Shown piece after piece: positions 1-5,827 of a DNA stretch of 6,970 bases. How positions within the stretch are numbered: position 1 is the stretch's first letter; each line of letters begins with the position of its first letter. The notes under the pieces are model-generated. The model was not told where the DNA came from and did no database searches. It saw only the letters and a program-made list of their open reading frames with translations. Origin of the DNA: Chlamydiia bacterium. Its GTDB lineage: Bacteria > Chlamydiota > Chlamydiia > Chlamydiales > FEN-1388. The position numbers and the translations under genes were made by a program. Where the stretch lies: NCBI GenBank assembly GCA_003170575.1, contig PMZB01000280.1, positions 1 through 6,970 on the forward strand, in the 5' to 3' direction.

Positions 1-137
1 AGGATATGCTTTTTCCTTTAACCATTCTAGTGAGCTTGGCTACTATTCGCAAATTGATGAACGGTATATATGTAGAATTCAAAACATTTTCTATAGATAA
101 ATAAATTGTTTTTCTCTTGCGCATTGAAAACTCTTTT
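1..137. other. Left-edge region, no assignable gene
   Basis: This AT-rich stretch precedes the potA promoter. Two plus-strand frames are open from the left edge, to a TAA at 98-100 and a TAA at 102-104, and could be the last ~33 codons of an upstream gene. A minus-strand frame is also open from an ATG at 122-124 to the edge; its product would begin MRKRK and it has only a weak AAGAG ribosome-site candidate. The frames conflict and none has a recognisable motif, so I cannot choose between a co-directional gene end, a divergent gene start, and plain intergenic DNA. Confidence 0.4.
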
Positions 138-146
138 TGCTAGAAT
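117..146 (+). promoter_or_regulatory. Candidate extended -10 promoter for potABCD
   Basis: The hexamer TAGAAT at 141-146 matches the sigma70 -10 consensus at five of six positions. It is preceded by TG one base upstream (TGC at 138-140), the extended -10 element. A weak -35 candidate, TTGCGC at 117-122, lies 18 bp upstream and matches only the TTG half. Transcription would begin near 153, giving a leader of about 33 nt, too short for a riboswitch. This is a by-eye prediction. Confidence 0.5.
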
Positions 147-185
147 GCCGGTTTTCATTTGCGTTTCTGTTTGGGAGAGAGAGGC

Positions 186-1406
186 ATGGCAGCATCTATT
201 GAGTTTGAGGGGGTACGGAAAAGTTTTGGAAGCACGGTTGCTGTTGATACAGTCTCTTTCTCTGTAGAAGGAGGAAGCTTTTTCTCGCTCCTTGGGCCAA
301 GCGGGTGCGGCAAGACAACGCTGCTACGTTTGGTGGCTGGATTTGAAACGCCTGATACGGGCAGAATCTTTATCGATGGGCAGGATATCACAGATCTTCC
401 GCCTCATAAAAGACCTGTAAACACGGTTTTCCAAAATTATGCGCTTTTTCCCCATCTTACGGTTCGCGAAAATATTGCCTTTGGGCTGATCATTGCTAAA
501 AGAGACAAAAAGTATATCGAACGCGAAGTGGATAAAATGCTCCATCTTATCCAGATGGAATCCCATGAAGACAAATTCCCCGACAAATTAAGCGGCGGAC
601 AAAAACAGCGCGTAGCCATTGCAAGAGCCCTTATCAATAGGCCTAAGGTGCTTCTTCTGGATGAACCGCTTTCTGCTCTTGATTTTAAACTGCGCCAGAA
701 AATGCTCCTGGACCTAGATTTGATCCATGATGAAGTAGGCATCACATTTTTCTACATCACCCATGATCAGTCAGAAGCCATGGCTGTGAGTGACCAAATC
801 GCTGTTCTTCATAAAGGCAAAATTGAGCAGGTAGGAAAGCCAAGCGAACTGTATGAATCCCCTAAAAGCAGCTTTGTGGCTGCCTTTATTGGCGACACAA
901 ACTTTCTGGATGGAAAAGTGGATGCTGCAATAGCTTCAGATTATAGCCAGCTTGTTATCGAAAACTTCCCAAGAGTGCTCTGCTTTAATGATAAGAAGCT
1001 CTCTCAAGGCGACAATGTACACCTGAGCCTCAGGCCCGAAAAGTTGCGCATATCTCGCGACAAACCGGAGCTTAACCAATTATGCAACTGCCTTCAGGGT
1101 ATTGTAGAAGACGTTGTGTACAAAGGCGACCATACAAAGTTCTGGGTCAGGATTGATGGCCATAGGCTTGGTGTCAAGCAGCAGCATAGCCGATTCTTGC
1201 TTGACACACAGCCTATACTGTGGAAAGACAATGTTTGGGTATGGTGGCATGCGGACGATGGGTTTATCCTAGAGCGGTTCAATGCATCCGACCAAAAACT
1301 CATCGAGATCCCAACAGACAAAGTAACAGCTATCGAAGATGAACCTCCAAAGGAGGTAGAGGAGTCAGCTCTTCCCATTCCATTGGAGGGCGCAGCCCGT
1401 GAATAA
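186..1406 (+). CDS. potA: Polyamine ABC transporter ATP-binding protein PotA
   Basis: This is the ATPase of a spermidine/putrescine-type importer, acting as a dimer on the cytoplasmic face of the inner membrane. Numbered from the ATG at 186 (406 aa), it has Walker A GPSGCGKTT at 37-45, Q-loop Q83 in VFQNYALFP, signature LSGGQ at 135-139, Walker B LLLDEP at 156-161 with catalytic E160, D-loop SALD at 163-166 and switch H193. Residues from about 280 (LRPEKLRIS) to 362 fit the C-terminal TOBE regulatory region of the PotA/MalK group. An acidic, proline-containing tail of about 40 residues makes it somewhat longer than E. coli PotA (378 aa). I chose ATG 186 because GGGAG at 173-177 lies 8 nt upstream; an in-frame TTG at 159 would add nine non-conserved residues. 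The end overlaps potB by 8 nt. Family assignment is secure; substrate is inferred from the operon. Confidence 0.95.
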   Translation: MAASIEFEGVRKSFGSTVAVDTVSFSVEGGSFFSLLGPSGCGKTTLLRLVAGFETPDTGRIFIDGQDITDLPPHKRPVNTVFQNYALFPHLTVRENIAFGLIIAKRDKKYIEREVDKMLHLIQMESHEDKFPDKLSGGQKQRVAIARALINRPKVLLLDEPLSALDFKLRQKMLLDLDLIHDEVGITFFYITHDQSEAMAVSDQIAVLHKGKIEQVGKPSELYESPKSSFVAAFIGDTNFLDGKVDAAIASDYSQLVIENFPRVLCFNDKKLSQGDNVHLSLRPEKLRISRDKPELNQLCNCLQGIVEDVVYKGDHTKFWVRIDGHRLGVKQQHSRFLLDTQPILWKDNVWVWWHADDGFILERFNASDQKLIEIPTDKVTAIEDEPPKEVEESALPIPLEGAARE

Positions 1407-2265
1407 GTTAAGGCGTGGGCTTAAAGAAACCTTCCTCACGGCCCCCTCAATGGGGTGGCTTTTTTTCTTCTTTTTCATCCCAGCATGCATTGTGTACGCA
1501 TACGCTTTTAGAACGACAGACATTAATGGCACGATTACTCCTTTTTGGTCGCTTGACGCAATGAAAACACTGCTTCATCAGCGCTCCCTTGTAACTATAT
1601 TGCGGACCATACATTTGTCTGCCTGGACTACTTTTTTATGCGTATCTTTAGCCGTGCCTGTTGCTTACACCATGGCAACAGCTCCGGCTAAACACCAGAA
1701 AAAACTACTTTTCCTTGTTGTGCTGCCTTTGTGGAGCAGTTTTCTTGTGCGCATCTTCGCGTGGAAAATCTTGCTGCATCCAGAAGGCATAGTTAAATAC
1801 TCTCTTGTGTTTCTCGGGCTTATCGATGAGAAGACTCCACTTCTTTACAATAATGCTGCCGTCCTTCTCGTTATGTGCTACTCCTATCTTCCTTTTGCTA
1901 TCTTACCTCTTTATTCTGCCGCCTCGAAATTTAACTTTGACCTCTTTGAAGCAGCCATGGATTTAGGAGCTACGAAGCGCCAGGCATTTTTCAAAATATT
2001 CCTCCCAGGCATAAGGCCTGCTATATTAACAGCGGCCCTTATGGTGCTTATCCCTGCTGCTGGGGCCTATGTGATCCCCGAGATTGTTGGAGGAAAAAGT
2101 AGTGAAATGGTGGGAAACTTAATTGCTGAGCGAGTGTTTATTGCCCGCGACCTTCCTGACGCAAGCGCCCTCTCCGTGCTTCTTTCTGTTCTCCTTTTCA
2201 TTCCTTCCATCATTGCTGCCACGTGGAAAACACGGCAAGAAAAACAAAAAAAGGCGGTAGCATGA
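1399..2265 (+). CDS. potB: Polyamine ABC transporter permease PotB
   Basis: This is the first of two inner-membrane permeases forming the transport channel. The 288-aa product is strongly hydrophobic, with membrane segments near residues 18-38, 72-93, 102-121, 153-173, 206-228 and 257-275, fitting the six-span architecture. The EAA loop that docks onto the ATPase is clear at 184-203, starting EAAMDLGA and ending KIFLPG. Length is close to E. coli PotB. The GTG start at 1399 lies inside the end of potA and has GGAGG at 1385-1389, 9 nt upstream, so translation is probably coupled to potA. The stop TGA is part of an ATGA overlap with potC. The Phe-rich first membrane segment produces a T-run that completes a terminator-like sequence, described separately. 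PotB and PotC are told apart here by operon position and by pairwise resemblance to the E. coli proteins. Confidence 0.93.
   Translation: MNKLRRGLKETFLTAPSMGWLFFFFFIPACIVYAYAFRTTDINGTITPFWSLDAMKTLLHQRSLVTILRTIHLSAWTTFLCVSLAVPVAYTMATAPAKHQKKLLFLVVLPLWSSFLVRIFAWKILLHPEGIVKYSLVFLGLIDEKTPLLYNNAAVLLVMCYSYLPFAILPLYSAASKFNFDLFEAAMDLGATKRQAFFKIFLPGIRPAILTAALMVLIPAAGAYVIPEIVGGKSSEMVGNLIAERVFIARDLPDASALSVLLSVLLFIPSIIAATWKTRQEKQKKAVA
1441..1466 (+). terminator. Terminator-like hairpin plus T7 inside potB
   Basis: GCC at 1441-1443 pairs with GGC at 1457-1459. After a one-base bulge (T1456), CCC at 1444-1446 pairs with GGG at 1453-1455, closing a six-base loop. Seven T follow at 1460-1466. This is the shape of an intrinsic terminator, but it lies about 40 nt inside the potB coding region, where translating ribosomes would normally block folding. 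The T-run also encodes part of a run of Phe codons, so the match may be fortuitous. It could act as a polarity or attenuation site when potB translation is poor. Confidence 0.3.
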
Positions 2266-3035
2266 GAATGGTTCGTTGGGCGCGTCTTACTACGATTGCA
2301 GCTTTTGCTTTCCTCTATATCCCTGTTGTCATCCTTGTAATCATGTCCTTTAATGCATCTCGGTTTGGGGGTACGTGGGAAGGTGGAACTCTTGAATGGT
2401 ATAGAAGGCTCTTGCATGAGCCAACGCTTTGGCATGCTTGCTTAAACTCATTTGTTATCGCAACCTACTCCTCTCTTTGTGCAACAACGCTTGGCGTGAT
2501 GGCTGCCATCGCACTTCATCGATACCACTCCCCTCTTCAAAGACTCCATCTAGGCCTCCTTGTAGCGCCTCTTGTCATGCCAGACGTACTCATGGGAATA
2601 TGTTTGCTGTCCCTATTTATCTCGCTCCAGATAAAGCTGAGCCTGCTCACTGTATTTTTGGCCCACACCACCTTTTGCATAAGCTATGTGGCTCTTATTG
2701 TCCGCTCACGCCTTGATATGTTGGATCCTTCAATAATCGAAGCAGGACGCGATCTAGGAGCGTCTTCCTTTCAACTCTTTCGAAAGGTGATTTTTCCGTT
2801 TCTCCTTCCGAGTATCATTGCAGGGGCATTGTTTGCATTCACTTTGTCGCTCGATGATTTTGTAATTACCTTTTTCGTGGTTGGCCCTGGTGCTACTACC
2901 CTTCCTGTGTATGTGTACAGTATGATGAAATTTGGAAGCCCGCCTCTTATTAATGCCCTTTCTACAATCCTTCTTGCCTTCACAGCAGTAGTAACCGTCC
3001 TCTACTATCATCTGACTGAGGAAGTTGGTATATGA
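2262..3035 (+). CDS. potC: Polyamine ABC transporter permease PotC
   Basis: This is the second permease of the importer, 257 aa, close to E. coli PotC (264 aa). Hydrophobic segments lie near residues 11-30, 63-85, 95-120, 127-148, 183-206 and 231-249. The EAA loop is at 160-179, starting EAGRDLGA and ending KVIFPF, and contacts the ATPase. The segment SLDDFVITFF at 196-205 is typical of the PotC/YdcV type. I chose ATG 2262, which forms an ATGA overlap with the potB stop and follows the purine-rich AAGGCGG at 2251-2257. A GTG at 2223 in the same frame would add 13 polar, lysine-rich residues lying wholly within potB and is unlikely. An ATG at 2268 is a close alternative. The stop again overlaps the next gene by ATGA. 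Confidence 0.93.
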   Translation: MRMVRWARLTTIAAFAFLYIPVVILVIMSFNASRFGGTWEGGTLEWYRRLLHEPTLWHACLNSFVIATYSSLCATTLGVMAAIALHRYHSPLQRLHLGLLVAPLVMPDVLMGICLLSLFISLQIKLSLLTVFLAHTTFCISYVALIVRSRLDMLDPSIIEAGRDLGASSFQLFRKVIFPFLLPSIIAGALFAFTLSLDDFVITFFVVGPGATTLPVYVYSMMKFGSPPLINALSTILLAFTAVVTVLYYHLTEEVGI

Positions 3036-4072
3036 AAAAGTTTTTCGGGTTTTCCCTCCTTTTGATCGCGCTTTTACTCCCTTTTTCTGTATACAAAGTT
3101 TTTTCCTCAAAAAAGACTCTCTACGTATACTCCTGGAGTGCCTACATTAAGCCCGAAATCATTGACAGATTTCAAAAGGAATATAATTGTTCTGTTGTAC
3201 TTGACACCTATGACTCAAATGAGGCCATGTACACAAAGCTGCGGCTTGGCGGGTCAGGCTACGACATTCTTTTTCCAAGCAACTATTTTCTCGACACTAT
3301 GGTCAAAGATGGAATGCTGCTTGAATTGGATGAAGCAAATCTCCCTAATGCAAAATATGTCGACTATCCTTTTCTGAGAAGGTTAGATCTTCCTAAAAAT
3401 GCCTATGGAATCCCTTTCATAGTCTCTTTTTCTGGAATTGCTTGGAGAAAAGACAGGCTTTCTCAAATGCCCACCTCCTGGGGTATTTTCGGCAATGATT
3501 CTTTGCGCGGACGCATGACCATGATGAATGACATGCGAGAGACGCTTGGAGCGGGGCTTTTGTATCTTGGGTACAGTGCAAACTCTACCGATGCTCGAGA
3601 AATCGATCATGCACGAGATCAAGTGAAGCTGTGGAAGAAAAATTTGGTTAAGCTTGAAAGCGAGCAGTACAAAAATGGCATTGCAGGCGCGGAATACTTA
3701 GTGGTCCACGGCTATAGCGGAGACTGCCTGCAGGTAGCTCGAAACACTACCACAATTGGCTTTTCTTTTCCTAAAGAGGGAAGCGTTGCGTCGGTTGATT
3801 ATGTAGCCATCATGCGCACATCGCATGATAAAGAGCTTGCCCATGCTTTTATCAACTTTTTGCATGACCCAAAAATCGCTGCAGAAAATATGGCATACAC
3901 CTACTATCGCTGCCTAAACACAGAAGCAAAAAAGCTGCTCCCTATAGATCTGCAGACCTCCCCCCTTCTCTACCCAGAGACTGTAAATTTCGTGCGGTTT
4001 GAATGCCTACGAGCAGTTGGTACTGCCCGCAAACAGTATGTCAAAGCCTGGGACAGTGTGAAAGAAGACTAG
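3032..4072 (+). CDS. potD: Polyamine-binding periplasmic protein PotD-like
   Basis: This is the substrate-binding component that delivers ligand to PotB/PotC from outside the inner membrane. It has 346 aa, nearly the E. coli PotD length (348). Residues 1-25 are a Lys-led hydrophobic signal sequence; there is no Cys for lipidation and no clear AxA cleavage site, so it may stay membrane-anchored. Family signatures are LYVYSW at 30-35, DTYDSNEAMYTKL at 58-70, SGYDILFPSNY at 75-85 and FPKEG at 246-250. Aligned by eye with E. coli PotD, ligand-contact positions Ser83, Tyr85, Asp167, Glu170 and Asp256 are kept, whereas the Trp229 and Trp255 equivalents appear to be His226 and Ser254. The polyamine fold is therefore clear but the exact ligand is not. 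ATG 3032 overlaps the potC stop and has AGGAAG at 3019-3024, 7 nt upstream. Confidence 0.9.
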   Translation: MKKFFGFSLLLIALLLPFSVYKVFSSKKTLYVYSWSAYIKPEIIDRFQKEYNCSVVLDTYDSNEAMYTKLRLGGSGYDILFPSNYFLDTMVKDGMLLELDEANLPNAKYVDYPFLRRLDLPKNAYGIPFIVSFSGIAWRKDRLSQMPTSWGIFGNDSLRGRMTMMNDMRETLGAGLLYLGYSANSTDAREIDHARDQVKLWKKNLVKLESEQYKNGIAGAEYLVVHGYSGDCLQVARNTTTIGFSFPKEGSVASVDYVAIMRTSHDKELAHAFINFLHDPKIAAENMAYTYYRCLNTEAKKLLPIDLQTSPLLYPETVNFVRFECLRAVGTARKQYVKAWDSVKED

Positions 4073-4098
4073 GGACTTGGGTCTGGAAAATAAATAAG
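4070..4098 (+). repeat. Imperfect inverted repeat, left copy (potD 3' end)
   Basis: Beginning with the potD stop, TAGGGACT at 4070-4077 is followed by a 7-base insert and then GGAAAATAAATAAG at 4085-4098. The same two blocks occur on the minus strand at 5827-5807, beginning with the stop of the pseudokinase gene. There the blocks are fused and one A is missing. The two copies enclose the small gene and the active-like kinase gene. Confidence 0.55.
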
Positions 4099-4121
4099 AT
4101 TACGCATTTTGATACTATACT

Positions 4122-4140
4122 AAAATGTATTAAACATTTT
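4122..4140. promoter_or_regulatory. Palindrome AAAATGT-N5-ACATTTT, candidate operator
   Basis: A perfect 7-bp inverted repeat has arms at 4122-4128 and 4134-4140 separated by ATTAA. It sits 15 nt upstream of the start codon of the small gene, inside its only available promoter region. Another CATTTT at 4105-4110 can pair with the left arm, and CATTTT recurs at 4135-4140 and 4160-4165. Nearby AT-rich hexamers (TATACT at 4116, TAAAAT at 4121, TTGATA at 4109) could serve as promoter elements, but no well-spaced pair stands out. It could be a repressor-binding site or an alternative RNA stem. Confidence 0.4.
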
Positions 4141-4155
4141 CATATAAGGACTAAT

Positions 4156-4485
4156 ATGTCATTTTCAGTTGATGGTTCCCGGCCCGTTTCAGAGGCGCAT
4201 AATGTGAAGGAACTCTCCGAGTTCAGCGACGCTTCAGATAGACCTAGCGATACTGACCTCGAAAAGGGAGAAGTAAATTATCCCGAGCAGAGAGACAAGA
4301 GCATCAGATGTAGGTTTCTCTTCCCTACTCGTTGTAGGGAAGAAATAGACACTGCGGGCTGGCATCGCACGATCGCTGCCTGCTACGTTTGTTTTTCAGT
4401 GGTTGCTATACTCTCATGTGCAGTATGCACAGCTATATTTTCGAAGCAGGACTCTTCTTCCTCTTCTTCTTTCCCATCAAGTTAA
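4156..4485 (+). CDS. Unrecognised small single-span membrane protein
   Basis: I do not recognise this 109-aa protein. Residues 1-48 are polar and acidic, rich in Ser, Asp and Glu. Residues 49-62 are basic and aromatic with Cys52 and Cys60. Residues 72-95 form one hydrophobic segment, and the C-terminus from 100 is almost all Ser. The membrane segment contains two CxxC pairs, C76-C79 and C88-C91. There is no N-terminal signal, so an N-in, tail-anchor-like topology or a secreted host-membrane protein is possible. I chose ATG 4156 because TAAGGA at 4145-4150 lies 5 nt upstream; in-frame codons further upstream overlap potD. The stop is 4 nt from the stop of the convergent kinase gene. Short length and unknown family leave some doubt, but the ribosome site and the organised composition support a real gene. 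Confidence 0.6.
   Translation: MSFSVDGSRPVSEAHNVKELSEFSDASDRPSDTDLEKGEVNYPEQRDKSIRCRFLFPTRCREEIDTAGWHRTIAACYVCFSVVAILSCAVCTAIFSKQDSSSSSSFPSS
4319..4343. repeat. Perfect 10-bp stem hairpin within the small gene
   Basis: TCTTCCCTAC at 4319-4328 is the exact reverse complement of GTAGGGAAGA at 4334-4343, with a 5-base loop (TCGTT). It lies in the codons of residues 55-63 of the small membrane protein. Neither strand has a T-run after it, so it is not a standard intrinsic terminator. It also lies about 150 nt beyond the stop of the convergent kinase gene and would form in read-through transcripts from either direction. Confidence 0.6.
4452..4475 (+). repeat. 24-nt pure pyrimidine TCT-rich tract
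   Basis: An uninterrupted pyrimidine run built mostly of TCT units encodes most of the Ser-rich C-terminus of the small membrane protein. Trinucleotide slippage here would add or remove Ser residues without changing frame; single-base slippage would alter only the last few residues. Confidence 0.6.
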
Positions 4486-4489
4486 GGGA

Positions 4490-5788
4490 CTACATGAATG
4501 CGGCGGAGGATTCAGATTTTGCCAGCGAGGCCTGCATCTCCTTGACACCGCGTAAAACGTCCTCAGCCGTGGGGCGTTGCTGCGCGACTTGGGATAAGAG
4601 TTGTGCAGCAAGTTTGTAGAACGCTGTGTGTTCCGCGTCTCCTTCTTTCCCTAATAGATCTTTGCGCGCCTCTTCATTGTCTGCTTCGATTTTTTTTGCA
4701 TAAAATAAACGAGTCTCAGGATTGGAGAAAGTGTTATCTAGTCCCTCTTCTTGTGTGCCTACAAAAGGGTCTTTATCTAGGACAACCAAATGGTATATAA
4801 GCGACCCCAATGACCACATATCCATGGAAGGATGGGCATCAAACTCCTCGTGCGAAAACATCTCTGGCGCTATATAAGCTGGAGTGCCTTGCATTTTCTG
4901 CCTCTTACCAGAACGAGTTACAAATTCAAAATCACATAGTTGCGCGCGCTCACCTTTAAATATCAAAACATTTTCTGACTTCAAGTCCTCATAACACCAT
5001 CCATTCTCATGCAATCCTTGGAGTGTGGTAGCAAGTTGAGTAATTATTTCCAAAGCACCCTTAAATGGTACAGGACCATGGCGACAACACAATTCTTGTA
5101 AATTACCCTCTGCCAATTTTGTCTGATATTTAGCTCGAATATGTCCTTTTGTATCAGGAACATTTACCTGCGTATATTTTGGAAGTGTAGGGATTTTTTC
5201 AGAAAGCTTTTTCACCAATGACATTTCACGGTTTAACTCCTTCTGCTGTCTATACATTTCCCGTCGCCGTAAATGGTGATCATGGATGTATTTGTTTATC
5301 CCTACCTCAGCCAAAGTAGAAAAGTTTGTTGGAGTAATAACCAGGACTTTTTCCACAAATTTTCTTGGACCTGATCCCACCTCGCCCAAGACAAGCTGGA
5401 TCTTGGGTGTATCTTTGTTACTAAGATATATTCGAATGGGAAAGTGCAGGCCAGTTTCATTTTTTCGCGCCTCATATACATGGTAACGTGGCCTCTTCTC
5501 AGCCAATTCGACCCAAGAAGAAAAATGTTCTCGTATACACGACGCATACCTTTGAGCTTTAGTTGGACTAAGTTCAGAACTCAATGCCTGATCAAGGAAA
5601 GGAAATACGGAATCAACAGGCTTTTGCAAACCTCCTGATGATGACTCCAAAGGACTCTTTGTCTGAGGGCAAGGGTCACTGGCTTCGCCATCGGGTTCTA
5701 ACATGATCCTGACTTTTTCCTGATTCCCCAAGTCTTGAGGTCCGAACCCTTGAACACAAGATTTTAAAAGTTGTGATAAACTTTGCAC
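4490..5788 (-). CDS. Eukaryotic-like Ser/Thr protein kinase, atypical motifs
   Basis: This 432-aa protein has a C-terminal protein-kinase fold and probably phosphorylates Ser/Thr. Visible motifs are a glycine-loop candidate GEVGSG at 135-140, a candidate VAIK lysine K166, helix-C E188, catalytic loop YEDLKSEN at 266-273 (D268, K270, N273), metal-binding D286 in DFE instead of DFG, activation-loop end GTPAYIAPE at 301-309, helix-F D323 in DMWSLGSL, and R405 in QQRPTAEDVL. The HRD His and Arg are replaced by Tyr and Glu. The N-terminal ~130 residues match no family I know, and residues 21-63 are a Ser/Pro/acidic insert absent from the paralogue upstream. The GTG start at 5788 has AGAGGTG 4 nt upstream, and its MQSLSQ opening matches MQSVSQ of the paralogue. 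There is no signal peptide or membrane span. The gene follows its paralogue by 36 nt, probably in one operon. A type III or IV secreted effector role is inference. Confidence 0.85.
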   Translation of the reverse strand: MQSLSQLLKSCVQGFGPQDLGNQEKVRIMLEPDGEASDPCPQTKSPLESSSGGLQKPVDSVFPFLDQALSSELSPTKAQRYASCIREHFSSWVELAEKRPRYHVYEARKNETGLHFPIRIYLSNKDTPKIQLVLGEVGSGPRKFVEKVLVITPTNFSTLAEVGINKYIHDHHLRRREMYRQQKELNREMSLVKKLSEKIPTLPKYTQVNVPDTKGHIRAKYQTKLAEGNLQELCCRHGPVPFKGALEIITQLATTLQGLHENGWCYEDLKSENVLIFKGERAQLCDFEFVTRSGKRQKMQGTPAYIAPEMFSHEEFDAHPSMDMWSLGSLIYHLVVLDKDPFVGTQEEGLDNTFSNPETRLFYAKKIEADNEEARKDLLGKEGDAEHTAFYKLAAQLLSQVAQQRPTAEDVLRGVKEMQASLAKSESSAAFM

Positions 5789-5792
5789 TTTA

Positions 5793-5799
5793 CACCTCT
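5793..5799 (-). promoter_or_regulatory. Strong ribosome-binding site for the GTG-start kinase
   Basis: On the minus strand AGAGGTG lies 4 nt before the GTG at 5788. It is a near-complete anti-Shine-Dalgarno match in the short gap between the two kinase genes. It decides the non-ATG start and implies that the downstream gene is independently translated. Confidence 0.7.
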
Positions 5800-5806
5800 T
5801 TTTTAA

Positions 5807-5827
5807 CTTATTATTTTCCAGTCCCTA
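5807..5827 (-). repeat. Imperfect inverted repeat, right copy (pseudokinase 3' end)
   Basis: Read on the minus strand, TAGGGACT (5827-5820) begins at the stop codon of the pseudokinase gene and runs on through GGAAAATAATAAG. It repeats the post-stop sequence of potD in opposite orientation, lacking a 7-base stretch and one A. It lies between the two kinase genes, just upstream of the downstream gene's ribosome site. Confidence 0.55.

Noticed and set aside
159..185. TTG 159 as the potA start
   Set aside because: The nine added residues are not part of the family N-terminus, and ATG 186 has a well-spaced purine-rich ribosome site.
2223..2261. GTG 2223 as the potC start
   Set aside because: It would put 13 Lys-rich residues before the first span and overlap potB by 43 nt; the ATGA overlap at 2262 matches the next junction.
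2067..3110. Minus-strand open frames of 70-122 codons across potB-potD
   Set aside because: They are antisense to conserved permease and binding-protein sequence and rich in Arg/Lys/Ser as expected of shadow frames.
4066..4084. AGAC...GTCT as a potD terminator
   Set aside because: Only four base pairs with an 11-base loop and no T-run follows; too weak to call.
4494..4619. Plus-strand 41-codon frame with an AAGGGACT-like ribosome site before ATG 4494
   Set aside because: It lies wholly antisense to the conserved C-terminal kinase motif region (RPTAE), and its product shows no organised composition; the site overlaps the post-stop bases of the small gene.
4073..5824. Interpretation of the inverted repeats as ends of an insertion sequence
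   Set aside because: The enclosed genes encode no transposase or recombinase and there is no target-site duplication visible; only a scar or inversion site remains possible.
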